Made by a program: the position numbers and the translations under genes
Shown: piece after piece, positions 13,801-22,874 of the stretch
Position numbering within the stretch: position 1 is the first letter of the stretch
Layout: each line of letters starts with the position of its first letter
Notes under the pieces: model-generated
Seen by the model: only the letters and a program-made list of their open reading frames with translations
What the model was told of the DNA's origin: nothing
Databases searched by the model: none
Source of the DNA: Styela clava
Taxonomy: Eukaryota > Chordata > Ascidiacea > Stolidobranchia > Styelidae
Assembly (NCBI RefSeq): GCF_964204865.1
Contig: NC_135258.1
Coordinates: 5,881,001-5,945,000 of the forward strand
Direction of reading: 5' to 3'
DNA: 64,000 nucleotides

Positions 13801-16800
13801 TCTGTTTTGGGGGATCCCCTAACCTTCTTCGCTGCGAACGGAAGATAAGTCGGCGGTCTCCGATCGTCATCTAGTTTCGGGGTTCAGCATTGCAATCTAT
13901 TTCACCCTGAATGAAGGGGTGGGGATGGGATCAATTCTCAAAATGGTACGTTTTCTTATACTACATTTCACGCAAGTTCAACGCTCTGTTTATGTCCAGT
14001 TTACGCATTTTAAAATATGATTATCCACCACGTAATACATTTAATCTAACCCAGCTTTGTATCTTTGCGCGATAAGATTTTTGAGAAAAATAACACAAAC
14101 GCGATTGCCAGTTCTAAGATATTCAACTTACTATGATCTATCCGCCAGCTATTACATATAATTCAATCCAGCTCTACAATTCTAAAACCCCGCTGAGAAT
14201 TGGTTACTACATGGACGATGGCTACATGAAACCGGTACCAGCATGTCAGCGAGCTGTTAGGATGACAAAGGAAGCATTGCAAAGTGCTGGCCATACTTTG
14301 GTACCGTTTGAAATACCAGATATTGAAGAACTGATGGAAATGACTACTAGAGGTAGGTGAAGTAATCACGTAACATTACTTCTTATTAGGTACGAAGTGG
14401 AACGTTTTGTTATCATGTCGTTGTTGTTCTTGTTAGTCATCACTTTTTCATTAACTAATGGGCCAATTGCTTTGAAATTTTCAGTGGTCTTCTCTGGGCC
14501 ACCCCCTGTCTAGCAGCCATCTACAAGCAAGAGTTTTTTTAATGAGTCTTAACCGATGTAAAACGTCGAAGATAAATAAAGCACACCGGTGTATAGCAAA
14601 ACGATGTAATTTGCCGACGTTTCAGGCATGATATGGAAAGCACACTATCGTAAAACAAGAAAAAATATTACGGCGTGGAAATCTAAAAAGAGGGATTATA
14701 TGATAATAGATCTAAGTGAATAAGCGCAAGTTAAAACAAATATGGGGACTACCTAAACAATGACTCATGGCAGTTGGGAACAAGGTAGATTCTTTATCTT
14801 CAATGGAATTATTCTCTTTGTTAATATGGTATTATTCGAGATATAGTATTTTCCTGTAGTGGGTACACCGGTTGTGCTTTATTTATCTTCGAAATTTATC
14901 TCAGACATGGAAATCATGCGCTACTACGACGTATATATATATATTATTTTTAAATTGTAAAATTCACTATTGGCTTCAGCTTTTTATGTCGACGGGGGAC
15001 GCGGCAATATCGAACGAACAAAATATGATATTGTCGACAAACGTCTCCTTCCGTCATGGCGAAGATGGAGCATGCCTTCGATAGTTATGAAATTATATTC
15101 AATGTACCTGGACTTATTCGAGGTGAAATTTAGGTTTAAATAAGCTTTATTTCTACTTCATTATCAGCATAACGAACTATAAAGTAATAATAATGATTGC
15201 GATTACTGAACTCCTTACCGTTGTAGAGTGGTCCACAAAGCCGCTGGTCGGTTAGGGCTTCCTCCACCATCAACTCCTTGCATATGAAACAAATAACTGG
15301 CTAACTAGTCCCATACCCCACAAGGACTGGAACTGGACGAGAGGCCGTAGTTCGCCATATGATTGAGCAATTTTACGATTCCCTTTGCCTGGGATAAATA
15401 TCTATTCGGCATTTTTCTGTCCTCCAAGATAAATTTTAAAATCCTAAGTGTGAAACGTATTGAACGCTAGGACGGCTTAATCATATGGCGAACCATGGCC
15501 TCTCTTCCAGTTACCAGTCCATGTCGAGTATGGAATTAGTTTGCGAGTTTCTTGATTTCAGATGCATTGAACCCACGAACCCACGCAGGGTAATCAGAGG
15601 TGGGGTGGCGAGCGTATTCCTAACGCTTAGCACCATGCGCCACAGGTTTCGTTCATTTCTCAGATTCTTCGTCTTGATTTTTTCTGTGTTTTGTTTTATT
15701 TTTGTGAAAAATTTGAAATAAAATCTATCAACTGTTACAGTCTTCTCGAATGGCCAAAGACCTGTTAGCTTATGGAGGAGGCGACAAATCGGCGCATAAT
15801 CTTTGGAAACTGACAGCTTGGATAGAAGGGTATAAAATGAAATTCTGGACTGAATGGAGAGAAAAGTACAAACTTGATGCTTTGATCTGCCCTGTCCATC
15901 CTCTTGTCGCTTGTCCTAAAGGAATGGTAACAAACATGACAGGTTGGTAAGAAGTTGTTTCTATTTCAGTATTTTTTTTTTTTCAATGTTGCCCTAGTAT
16001 TTAATATGGCGCTGCAGAAGTGTGTACCAATATGGATATAACAAATTTTGTTCGCCTATTTTACATCAAGTTGTGTAAAGGGACAGAAACAAACGGGCAT
16101 ATTCACTTGGCTAACAAAGACAGTCCCCGAACTCGTAATAGAACTAAAGAGAAAATTGGAAGAAAATTTTCCCCCAACCCTAACCTGGTACACATACTAC
16201 GGCAGTACCTTTCTTTCACCCAATGCTGCCCTATTATTCATTATACAGTAAAAACTCTAGCCACTTCTTAAGAAATGCGTTATATCCGAAAAATCCAATT
16301 TACGAAAATTCAGTATATATGTAGAAATATTGCTTCGACTAACGTAAGATTTTTACACAAAGAAGGCTGAAAACTTGAAAAGCGCGTGTAGTGATATTTG
16401 CCTTTTTTATATTAATTTAATGCAGTGCATGAAGTCGTAAATATTCATCCCGTTATTATTTACAATAATTCTTCAAAAGTAGAAGAGTTCATACAAGAAA
16501 CTCAGTAGTCTGATAGTTGTATATGCCTGTCGAAAAAGGTTTTCAAATTGTATTTTTTTGCAACAACCAGGTAAAAAGTTTCTGCACAAATAACGTTTTC
16601 TACATTTACCAATAGTTTAATAATCTTTCGTTAAAGTAATATTTTTCATATTTATCAATTGTATAGAGCTTAGGTGATACACTTCCCTGATCCTGCAGCG
16701 AACGAACGTGTATTACAAGTGTCGTTTGCTTCATTTGCCAAAAGCATGTAGAGTATGATAGGATTTACATATTCGACCAGGGGAGAGTAAAGCCGATAAG

Positions 16801-18883
16801 ACGGCTTATTCATATGGCGAACCACGACCTCTCGTCCAGTTACCAGTTCATGTCGGATATGAAATTAGTTAGACATTTATTTGTCTCATTCGATGAATCT
16901 ACCAAAAGCATGTAGTTCATGTAATGGAGTATTTGGCCAATTAGAAACATTCCGGGTAGAAAGGCAAAACTAACCGTATATCAATAGAAGGTCGACCACC
17001 ATTTTTTGTGTGATTCTAACCTGCGAACCCACATGGTAACTAGTGATTACGATTGTGGGCTTATATTTATGCAGTCGCAAAATTATTTCGATTTATTTGA
17101 AGTTTTGATTGAGACTTCAGACTTGGGTATGTTTGCAAAAACGAAAAACATGAACATCAAATAGACTTATTCTATATCACTACATAAATAATACACCCTG
17201 GTCCTATTATGTAAGTTTATATCTTATAGCGAATATGAGCTACTCAACTGCCTTTACCGTTACCAACTGTCCTGCTGGTGTTGTCCCCGTGACAAAGGTC
17301 AATCAGAAAGACATAGAGGAATTGAAGATACACAAGGGGCATTATGATGACCAATGGGATCGACATTGCGTGAAGGTTTAATAGTTAATATTACTTACAT
17401 ATATGTTTGTTTTCTTTGTGAGATTTGTGATTATAGTGATTAAATCTCGGGAATCGGCAAAATTTGATAGGCGTCAGAAATTTGCTTGCCACCGCACCAC
17501 TGATTACCTTGCATGGGTTCGCAGGATAGATCCCATGACAGATAAATATGAGCGGTAGGATTGCTAGATTCCTCCCCATCTTAGGGTGGTTTACGTAGCC
17601 GCTGTTCGGTTGTGGCTTTCTCCATCAAGTCTGGTAACTGGCTATCTGAATGGCGTATCTGAAATAAATAATTGGCTAACTATTCCCTTACCCGACATGG
17701 ACTCGTAAAAGAGCAAAAGACTGTCGTTTGCCATACGATTAGGTCAAATATTGGCTTTCCTCCCTCATAGAATAAATATAAAAATTTTATCCTACCCTAC
17801 CTACAAAATTAAAAGCAACCACAAGCTCCCCTATTGTCATGCAGGCATATCGAAGAGTGGGCAACGCCACTTTTATCTATAGAGAGTGCTTCGATTCAAA
17901 ATGTTAAGAACCGGCTCTTTCTTGTATCGGACTCACTAACAACAGGTTCCAATATTTTGAAAATTCATGCCGAACTTTTCACTCCTAACTGTACATCATA
18001 TGGCGCTCTGGAAGTGTGTGTACCAATAAGGAGGTAACTAATTTTGTTCGCTTACTTTACATCAAGTTGTGTGAAGGGGCGGAAACCCGTGGGCAGGGGG
18101 AATATTTACTTGGCTAACACAGACAGTCCCCGAACTCGCAATAGTACTAAAACAAGGAAAACCGGAATAAAGTTATGGTCTAAGCCTAACCTGGTACACA
18201 TACTACGAGAGTACCCATCATATTTGTTACATTTAAGTTACATTAACATGACTCGTTTTAAATAAATCTAATACATAACTTTGGAAGCGCAAAATATATA
18301 TAACTCCAATCGTTCAGGTCATGGGTTCGCTTATTATCACAATATTCCATCAACTCCTGGATCCCACAACCGGGTATAAAGTTTATGCAGCCACTCGCTA
18401 CAAGCTGGGCTCTGGACGTTGGCTAATGAGATCATAGACGTTTAGGGGACCTCCTGAAGTATGCGCACCAAGATGATGCACAACCTGAACTCAGGTCGTG
18501 TACCAGGTTAGGGTTCAGGTTGTGCGACATCTTAGTGCGCATACTTCAGGAGTACCCGTTTAGGGGTATATGAGGGAAAAGGTACTCAACATTTCTAAGA
18601 CATCGCGCTTATTTTGCGTTCATTTAATTAACACGTTGATTTGTTGTACACGGCTCGCGAACCAAGTCGTCACGATATTGCTACATCCAAGCTTACTTTT
18701 CTCAAAACACATCACTTGGGAGATCAAACTTCTCTATGATCACAAATTTTCTGTATTTCGAATTTCCAGGCTTGTATGGGAAGCATCAACATGCCAGTGG
18801 GAGTGCAATGCGTTTCAGAACCTTGGCAAGAAGAAGTCTGTCTCAGATTGATGAGAGAAGTAGAGACACTGCTCCCGATGTAG
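4671..18883 (+). CDS. FAAH: Fatty-acid amide hydrolase, 11-exon gene
   Basis: Amidase-signature serine hydrolase that in animals hydrolyses fatty-acid amides such as anandamide at ER-type membranes. I joined exons 4671-4874, 5557-5667, 6546-6692, 8186-8319, 11354-11577, 12985-13133, 14172-14352, 14980-15122, 15741-15942, 17230-17375 and 18770-18883. All acceptors are AG and donors GT, phases agree, and the sum is 1755 nt (584 aa plus TAG); human FAAH has 579 aa. An N-terminal hydrophobic segment (LLTFAAIGAAYYLWY, about residues 21-35) matches the family's single membrane anchor. Catalytic Lys lies in GIPVSLKE (exon 3); the two catalytic serines lie in AGSSSGE and DIAGSIR (exon 5). Family landmarks CGAVPFVKTN, LGPMARDV, AGHTLVPF and PAGVVPVTKV occur in order. 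Least certain: the exon 1 donor (GTGGGT at 4875, with GTTAAT at 4881 as alternative). The oxyanion-loop glycine equivalent to Gly239 is Ala, allowed by the amidase signature. No AATAAA was seen just downstream. Confidence 0.92.
4977..5135. mobile_element. hAT-like MITE fragment in FAAH intron 1
   Basis: Left end CAGGGGTGTGCAACCTGCGG, then GTGCGGCCCGCGG and CGAAACGAGTTTTTAATTTA as in the elements at 646-980 (inverted) and 52,712-53,115. The right end was not found. Confidence 0.6.
5557..5667 (+). CDS. FAAH: FAAH exon 2
   Basis: Preceded by a pyrimidine-rich acceptor ending TTTCAG and followed by GTATCG; 111 nt, phase 0 to 0. It encodes NEEQVEEIL through LLEKLQSREIEPTDALNAY. This corresponds to the family segment QLVQKLHSRELAPEAV, the helical cap before the amidase core. 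Confidence 0.9.
6546..6692 (+). CDS. FAAH: FAAH exon 3 (catalytic lysine)
   Basis: 147 nt, phase 0 to 0, acceptor TACAG, donor GTTTGT. It contains NCITEVLKDCEE (matching NCVTSYLADCE of human FAAH) and LPLYGIPVSLKECM. The lysine of SLKE is the equivalent of Lys142. Confidence 0.93.
7400..7950. repeat. Dispersed repeat family D, interrupted
   Basis: Shares ATAAAAGCAG, ATCTAACAATAT, AAAATGGT, AAAGGCGTA and GCAAAATTGCAT with 19,500-19,780. Weaker pieces lie at 5,780-6,010, 8,860-8,950 and 37,590-37,690. No coding capacity is visible. Confidence 0.55.
7517..7833. mobile_element. 317-bp hAT-like MITE, FAAH intron 3
   Basis: Ends CAGGGCTACTCAACTGGCG and the reverse of CAGGGCTACTCAACTATTTT. The 8-bp flanks TTCTAAGG / ATCTAAGG agree at 7 of 8. 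It interrupts a dispersed repeat (family D). Confidence 0.88.
8186..8319 (+). CDS. FAAH: FAAH exon 4
   Basis: 134 nt, acceptor CACAG, donor GTAGGT, phase 0 to 2. It encodes GTPSCVGLAMYL and VLKQCGAVPFVKTNTVQ, matching the human stretch VLKLQGAVPFVHTNVPQ. The true frame is not the longest open frame here, because the longest one starts upstream of the acceptor. Confidence 0.9.
8443..8665 (+). mobile_element. Family B MITE (diverged), FAAH intron 4
   Basis: Contains the family B core in order: GTACCAATATGGAGGTAACT, TTTGTTCGCCTACTTTACAT, CAAGTTGTGTAAAGGGACT, CCCGAACTCGTAATAGAACT and ATTATGGCCTAACCC. The ends have decayed. Confidence 0.7.
9590..9942 (+). pseudogene. Decayed duplicate of FAAH intron 4 end plus exon 5 start
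   Basis: Bases 9891-9942 repeat the exon 5 acceptor and its first about 45 bases: CACAG followed by CATTGAATTGAGCAACCCC, against CAG/CATTGAATCGAGCAACCCG at 11351. An extra T (ATTTTAC against ATTTAC) breaks the frame and no further exon 5 homology follows. The upstream intron sequence, including the motif TAACTAATTTCTAATGAAT, is duplicated too (see 10445-10668 and 11300-11350). This is a partial tandem duplication, likely non-functional, though it could act as a decoy acceptor. Confidence 0.8.
10060..10165 (+). repeat. Third, partial copy of the intron 4 duplicated block
   Basis: Contains GGTTTCCCATTCACGTTAG, TTACTCG, GATTGGAACATT and an ACACATT motif in the same order as 9735-9825 and 10555-10650. 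This suggests that intron 4 grew by more than one tandem duplication. More diverged than the other two copies. Confidence 0.5.
10445..10668 (+). repeat. Second copy of the duplicated intron 4 block
   Basis: Matches 9615-9850 over most of its length, with shared ATTGAACCA, TTTCTAAGAC, AATGCGTGATTGGAACATTT and TAACGTACACATTATTA. It then continues after a MITE insertion (about 10,669-11,294) into the real exon 5 acceptor at 11,350. Confidence 0.75.
10669..11294 (-). mobile_element. Family B MITE split by a foldback element
   Basis: The left stub, 10,676-10,695 (CCCGTAGTGTGTGTACCAGG), and the long right part from 11,087 (CCAGGTTAGGCCATAATTTT through TTAGTTACCTCCATATC to ACACACTTCTGAAGTACC) form one family B copy in reverse orientation. 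It lies inside the second copy of the intron 4 duplication. Confidence 0.8.
10696..11086. mobile_element. Foldback element with about 120-bp arms of GCGAC repeats
   Basis: Arms at about 10,712-10,840 and 10,935-11,065 are inverted copies built from the alternating motif TGTCATAATGGCGACT / TAGCGACGTAATCAAG. Flanks GTACCAGG (10688-10695) and GTGCCAGG (11087-11094) agree at 7 of 8. The centre is about 95 bp and includes CCCTAACCCTAAC and GTGTGCGTGCGTGC. No coding capacity. Confidence 0.85.
11354..11577 (+). CDS. FAAH: FAAH exon 5 (amidase signature, both catalytic serines)
   Basis: 224 nt. Codon Ser is split across the exon 4/5 junction (AG + C). Encodes IESSNPIYGETSNP, then AGSSSGEGAIVGAG, GFGSDIAGSIRVP and FCGICGFKPTKYR. 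This contains the complete amidase signature; the serines match Ser217 and Ser241 of mammalian FAAH. Donor GTAAGT is consensus. Confidence 0.95.
11733..12053. mobile_element. hAT-like MITE, FAAH intron 5
   Basis: Left end CAGTTCCCAACCGGGGGCC, right end GGTTGAATCAGTGC. Flanks ACTAGTTC / ACTAGTTA. The ends match less well than in other elements here. Confidence 0.5.
12318..12629. mobile_element. Probable hAT-like MITE, FAAH intron 5
   Basis: Left end CAGTGTTGGACAAATTACGG with a GCCCGCGGGCC palindrome; right end GTAAATGCCCATCCCTG, an imperfect inverse. No target duplication seen. Confidence 0.5.
12852..12961. mobile_element. Palindromic MITE (family A), FAAH intron 5
   Basis: Arms AGACCTCCTGAAGTATGTGC and CACATCTTGG-type inverse ending TTCAGGAGTACC. 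Flanks AATTTTCT / AAAGTTCT agree at 6 of 8. It stops 23 bp before exon 6, so it overlaps the acceptor's branch-point region. Confidence 0.8.
12985..13133 (+). CDS. FAAH: FAAH exon 6
   Basis: 149 nt, acceptor TTTTCAG, phase 1 to 0. Encodes SLMGQNAVASTLGPMARDV and MRALLCDTMFQLDKNVPP, matching VGPMARDVESLALCLRALLCEDMFRLDPTVPP of the human enzyme in position and order. A palindromic MITE ends 23 bp before this acceptor's exon. Confidence 0.93.
13541..13878 (+). mobile_element. Family C MITE (ACTTATCGAT ends), FAAH intron 6
   Basis: Starts ATTACTTATCGATC and carries GATAGGTATTTGTCTGT, CAGACCAGAAGGCTATTGAT, TTAATTAGTGATGGGACAC and GGTGTCGCTAT. It ends near GATAAGTCGGCGGTCTCCGA. The same layout occurs at 19,223, 20,490 and (reversed) 48,630. 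Confidence 0.8.
14172..14352 (+). CDS. FAAH: FAAH exon 7
   Basis: 181 nt, acceptor ATCCAG, donor GTAGGT, phase 0 to 1. It encodes PLRIGYYMDDGYMKPVPAC and LQSAGHTLVPFEIPDIEE, corresponding to LRVGYYETDNYTMPSPA and LEAAGHTLVPF. Confidence 0.93.
14980..15122 (+). CDS. FAAH: FAAH exon 8
   Basis: 143 nt, acceptor CTTCAG, donor GTGAAA, phase 1 to 0. The spliced frame reads AFYVDGGRGNIERTKYDIVD then LLPSWRRWSMPSIVMKLY. It aligns with the family region FSDGGHTFLQNFKGDFVDP and the following membrane-binding helices. The longest open frame in this stretch is a different one, so this exon is easy to miss. Confidence 0.85.
15200..15425 (+). repeat. SINE body fragment, FAAH intron 8
   Basis: Carries GCCGCTGGTCGGTTAGGGCT, ACTGGACGAGAGGCCGTAG and TTCGCCATATGATTGAGC. 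The tRNA-like head is missing. Confidence 0.7.
15478..15650 (-). repeat. SINE fragment, reverse, FAAH intron 8
   Basis: Has CATATGGCGAACCATGG, then skips to the tRNA-like head (CCCACGCAGGGTAATCAGAG, GGCGAGCGTATTCCTAACGC). It is thus internally deleted. Together with 15,200-15,425 it makes a head-to-head SINE pair. Confidence 0.7.
15741..15942 (+). CDS. FAAH: FAAH exon 9
   Basis: 202 nt, acceptor GTTACAG, donor GTTGGT, phase 0 to 1. Encodes SSRMAKDLLAYGGGDKSAHN, LWKLTAWIEGYKMKFWTEW and LDALICPVHPLVA. These match the human segments SRSAGKLWELQHEIEVYRK and LDVVLTPMLAPA. Confidence 0.93.
16008..16209 (+). mobile_element. Family B MITE, FAAH intron 9
   Basis: From GGCGCTGCAGAAGTGTGTAC to ACACATACTACGGCAGTACC with the standard family B interior. 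The flanks show no clear duplication. Confidence 0.8.
16770..16875 (-). repeat. SINE 3' fragment, FAAH intron 9
   Basis: Contains GATAGGATTTACATATTCG, AAGACGGCTTATTCATATGG and CGACCTCTCGTCCAGTTACC, matching 56,274-56,370. Confidence 0.65.
17230..17375 (+). CDS. FAAH: FAAH exon 10
   Basis: 146 nt, acceptor TTATAG, donor GTTTAA, phase 1 to 0. Encodes SYSTAFTVTNCPAGVVPVT and HKGHYDDQWDRHCVK. A diverged copy of this exon lies on the minus strand at 54,171-54,280. Confidence 0.93.
17460..17790 (+). repeat. SINE copy, FAAH intron 10
   Basis: Has the tRNA-like head remnant (CTTGCCACCGCACCACTGAT, TGGGTTCGCAGGATAGATCC), then GGTAGGATTGCTAGATTCC, TTTACGTAGCCGCTG and GTCGTTTGCCATACG. The B box is mutated. 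Confidence 0.7.
18002..18215 (+). mobile_element. Family B MITE with perfect 8-bp duplication, FAAH intron 10
   Basis: 214 bp, GGCGCTCTGGAAGTGTGTGT to GGTACACATACTACGAGAGT + ACC. It is flanked by CATCATAT on both sides (17994-18001, 18216-18223). This copy defines the family ends best. Confidence 0.9.
18447..18556. mobile_element. Palindromic MITE (family A) with perfect 8-bp duplication
   Basis: GGACCTCCTGAAGTATGCGC to GCATACTTCAGGAGTACC with a hairpin-forming interior. It is flanked by CGTTTAGG on both sides. It lies about 210 bp before the last FAAH exon. Confidence 0.92.
18770..18883 (+). CDS. FAAH: FAAH exon 11 (terminal)
   Basis: 114 nt, acceptor TTTCCAG. Encodes ACMGSINMPVGVQCVSEPW and EEVCLRLMREVETLLPM, then TAG. 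It matches the family C-terminus VGLPVAVQCVALPWQEE and LRFMREVERLM. About 40 bp downstream are A-rich and AATAAT-like stretches, but no canonical poly(A) signal is obvious. Confidence 0.92.
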   Translation, partial: ACMGSINMPVGVQCVSEPWQEEVCLRLMREVETLLPM

Positions 18884-19222
18884 ACAGCACTTCCATCGAA
18901 AAAAAAAAAGGAATTATTTTTCAATAATATTGTTTATGTTATTACAATCATGTAGGCTAATATAGGATTTCGGGTCACAGATAGTTTTCACGTGTTGGGA
19001 TTGATATGTCGCCGTCATTGGGTGTCGTGGTGTGGGATTGTAAAGTACACGGAAACAGTATAGAAGAGAATTTATAGTGGGTGAAACTCGAGTAAAACAG
19101 GAGGGGCTTTTGCCTCGTTAACTTTTACAGTGCTTTTAGTGCGATTAGAGACTCTGAACCATGAGCCAACCCCAAATTTTTGAGGAAAGTCAAATTTCTT
19201 TTGTATAATAGCATAATACGAC

Positions 19223-19515
19223 ACTCATTACTTATCGATCTTATGATCGGTAAGTATGTTGATAGGTATTTGTCTGTCTGTTTGTTTGTCTGTTAGATGG
19301 ACGCGATATCTCAAGAAGGCGAGGTTGAAACTGCTCCTGCATGTGCATTCATCATATCTCGGACCAGAAGCCTATTGATTTTGAATGAATAAGTCGTATA
19401 ATAAGCGAGGTTTTAATTAATTAGTGATGGGACACGTGGTGTCACTATAGAGTCATGATTTGAAACCGCAGTTTCGATCGATAAGTATTCGCTCTCCGAC
19501 CAATATTCTCGTTTG
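19223..19515 (+). mobile_element. Family C MITE
   Basis: ATTACTTATCGATC start, TATTTGTCTGTCTGTTTG microsatellite-like part, ATTAGTGATGGGACACG, and end GATCGATAAGTATTCGCTC. Confidence 0.8.
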
Positions 19516-19780
19516 TTCTTTTTCTCCAAACAAAGCCAGATAAAAGTAGGCACTGATATCTAGCAATATTCGCACTACAGACGTAATTCGCCGTCGAAGT
19601 TATGCGCGGCGCGCATTTTACCCTATCTCGTTTGGTTCACTTGGTGAATGAATTATTAATAGCAAGCGAGGGGACTTTCGTTTCAGTATATCGTTCCAGA
19701 ATAGAGCAAAATGGTTTTTGAAAAGGCGTATGAATTTATGTTTCACTGCGAATACCGAAAAATTGCATTAAAAAAAATGG
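19516..19780. repeat. Family D dispersed repeat
   Basis: Contains GCCAGATAAAAGTAGGCAC, GTGAATGAATTATTAATAGC, AAAGGCGTATGAATTTATG and ACCGAAAAATTGCATT. It is similar to 5,780-6,010 and 7,400-7,950. Confidence 0.6.
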
Positions 19781-20083
19781 CTGATCATTGTTGATTGACA
19801 ATTGATCTCTTAAAAAAACACTGATTTAGGGTTTGTTTAATAGTTTCCATTGACTTTGGCACGATGGAAATAAATACCTGGATGTGAACACGAATCTTTG
19901 TTCACGCAACACTTTGCTTTGAGAAAACTGGCATCAAAATTTACTTGTCGGAGTTTTAATGATTGGCTAGGACGAAAGAAATTCGTATCTTAAACCAGCC
20001 TGCTTCCATTGCTGAAACACTAAATGTAGGCCAATATATCAGCGTGTGGTTTATGTTTGAATCTCGCGAAAGAAAAACACAAA

Positions 20084-20388
20084 ATACCGTGTTTCCCCGA
20101 AGATAAGACCTAGCCTGAATTTTAAAAAATATTTTAATATTAGCCCACCCTAACAATGCGACCTGGTCGATGGCGCAAATTTTTTTTTGAGTAAAAACGT
20201 GTTATTTATAGGTTAATGAGTATCAGTTTTCATATATTTTGTGTATTTGAAAATCTCGTAATTCTCTACTTTGTAATTCCTTTTTTGATAAAGGAAAATA
20301 AGAAACATCCCTCCAAAATAAGCCTTAGTGTTATTTTTCGAAATAGATTGAAATAATACCCTGTCTTGTTTTTGTTGAAATACGGTAT
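20084..20388. mobile_element. MITE with ATACCGTGTTTCC-type ends
   Basis: Left ATACCGTGTTTCCCCGAAG followed by ATAAGACCTAG; right end is the inverse of ATACCGTATTTCAACA. Similar half-ends occur at 9,035-9,110 and 62,080-62,115. Confidence 0.65.
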
Positions 20389-20489
20389 GAGAGATATAAT
20401 GGTGGTTTAAGCCAGTATTTCCCAACTCATTTTCTTGGGCCGCTTATTTTTCAACAAAAACTTAAAAGCTACTAATTTTATTTTCTAGT

Positions 20490-20750
20490 AATTACTTATC
20501 GATTTTAATCGGTAAGAGATTGAACGAAAACAAGATTGAATCTGCTCTGGATTTTTCATGTGCATTCATCATATCGCGGACCAGAAGCCTATTGATTCTG
20601 GGCGAATTATGTCGTGGATTTTGCGAGTTATTAATTAATTAGTGATGGAACACAAGGTGTCACTATGGAGTAAGAGCGCTTTTTGGGGATTCCCCTAACT
20701 TTTGATCGATAAGTCCTCGGTCTCTGACCGATATTCTCGTTTTAATTGTT
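20490..20750 (+). mobile_element. Family C MITE
   Basis: ATTACTTATCGATTTTAATC start, GACCAGAAGCCTATTGATTC, TTAATTAGTGATGGAACAC, end GATCGATAAGTCCTCGGTC. The TTTGTCTG segment of other copies is deleted here. Confidence 0.75.
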
Positions 20751-22139
20751 TATTATAAATTGGTATTATAGTGTTGTTCTATAGTAACTGTATACGTAGC
20801 ACCTTATCACTTTGGGGTAATAAATATTATTTAAATATGATTGTTTTATATTAGTCATTAAAATTGCGGCCCTATAAGTTCGATATATTGTTTGAAAAGG
20901 CGCCCACATGGGTGAAAACACAATGATTTTTGCCCTCGTCACAGTGGTAACCTTTTCGCTGTTTTGCGCGATGCTTTTACCACTGGAAGGGTAAGCGAGA
21001 GCCGCATTCTCTTCTATTACTTTTCCCGCTGAGCTCTGGTGGTCCTTAATTCTTTGTGCACATGTGAACTATTCTTTTGTGGCCCAACTGGATTTCCTAA
21101 TGGGGTGAAAAAACGTTGCACACCCCTATCCCAACATATCGTTATATATCATAGCGAACATAGCTACTTCTTTCAACAATAACTTTCAATCTAAACTTGT
21201 ACGTTCTAACCTTCTTGAGGTTTTGCTTGCTCTCCCGATTCTATAATCAGTTTCATTCATTATTTATCAATTATTTTATCGTCTATTCTCCTGATTATGG
21301 AGTCGAAATAAACTTGCACCGGTAGCCTGCTTAAACAAGGTCTTGTTAGAGCGAAGTGCGTGAATAAGCGTCATACATTGACCTCAATGCTTCCCCAAAA
21401 ATCCAATACAGAGAATATAAATTGACAAATCAAAGATAGAAGTCTTTAATAAAACGAAAGAACTGATAAAAGAAATAAAAATAATTGGCAGTGAATTAAA
21501 GTGTGATTGAATAGGATTCTAGATATTTCCCAGATAAAGCAAAAATGACTCAGCCATATGGCACACAGCACATTTTCTTGTCTGGTTACAAGTGCAAATC
21601 AAAATTTGTTTAGAACATGATCGTCTACAAATTCTATTCCAAGAAAATAGATTGGTTTTCAACTTTTTCCCTTATAAAGGAGGGAAATTAAGACGATTAG
21701 GTAATATAGTGAACTATAGTGAGTTATAAATCCACGTTGGCATAAAAATCAGGAATACAGAAAACTTTGGATTTGGATAATATAAAGCACAAATTCTTAA
21801 ACCAGTGGGCCACAAACAGATTGCTAAATTTAGTTTTATTTATGTCACCATACTTAAATTTTAATTGTAGTGACAACAAACGATCATACTGTTTTTGTTA
21901 CTGAATGGTAATTTTTATCCTAATTAATAAAGTGAAAGCATCTATTGTTGAGGACATAGTTTTCTGCTTTTATTGTAGTTTTTCCATTGCATGAAAAAGT
22001 TAATAGGCCAAAGAATTTTTATGCAACGAAAATAGGCCAACGAAAGAAAAAAAGATTGAGAACCACTGGCATCAAGGAAGTCGTAATTATGTGATACCAC
22101 AGTTTCTTAACCCTGGTTGGTCCCCATCAATCCCTAAGC
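20751..22139. other. Intergenic, no gene seen
   Basis: AT-rich sequence with hAT-like half-ends (ACCAGTGGGCCACAAACAG near 21,797 and GAGAACCACTGG near 22,062) but no gene-like frame. Confidence 0.5.
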
Positions 22140-22548
22140 CAGGGTGGTCCAAACCCAGGCCCGCGTCACATTCGGAGAGTAATCAATAAATCGCATTTCG
22201 TGTTGTTTCGTCATCAAATTAATCAAAAAAACCTTTTGACATACCGTTACATCACTTATGTCACTGAATTGACCAGTGTTATGGCTAGCTGAGGCAAATA
22301 GCGAATTGAATGATGTGCTTGGCAGTCTAAATTATAAGCTGGCTTTCTATCTTTCTGGTTGGGAATATATGCTAATCGAATGCAGATTCTATTAGTCTGG
22401 AATGGCTATGCCTGATAACTATGTGTTTGCACAATAAAAGTGTTCGTTTTGTATTGCACTGTTTACCTATTCTTGGCACTATAGTGGTCCGCGAACAATG
22501 AAAAAATAAATTTGTGGCCCGCGGAGCCGACAACCTTGGAACACCCTG
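22140..22548. mobile_element. 409-bp hAT-like MITE with perfect 8-bp duplication
   Basis: Ends CAGGGTGGTCCAAACCCAGG and the inverse of CAGGGTGTTCCAAGGTTG. Flanked by CCCTAAGC on both sides (22132-22139, 22549-22556). Confidence 0.92.
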
Positions 22549-22742
22549 CCCTAAGCTATTCGAAGTGGATCGCAAAGTATTTCCAAATGTTACATATAGT
22601 TTTCAAATAGTTCAGGCATTATTCTTACGTAACAATTAGAATTATGCATCATTATGAGGCTTGAATATGATAATATCCAATATGCAAGATCAAGTTTCGC
22701 ATTAAAAGTAAATTGCATGGGGATGCATTGTTTCTTTTCTCA

Positions 22743-22748
22743 TTTATT
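22743..22748 (-). terminator. Probable poly(A) signal of the large zinc-finger gene
   Basis: AATAAA on the minus strand (TTAATAAATGAG), about 127 nt after the stop codon. This is the nearest canonical hexamer downstream. Confidence 0.5.
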
Positions 22749-22874
22749 AACGACTCATTGTGGTTTGCACAGCAAAAATGGCAATAAAAGTGGGTCGTGA
22801 ACTGAAAAAGTTTCAGAAGCACTGAATTACAGTAAGCTTATATTGTTTTGAAATTGTCTTTAAATTAACGAGAA

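Noticed and set aside
18724-18924. Minus-strand frame across the last FAAH exon
   Set aside because: Antisense shadow of exon 11, whose plus-strand reading matches the family C-terminus.
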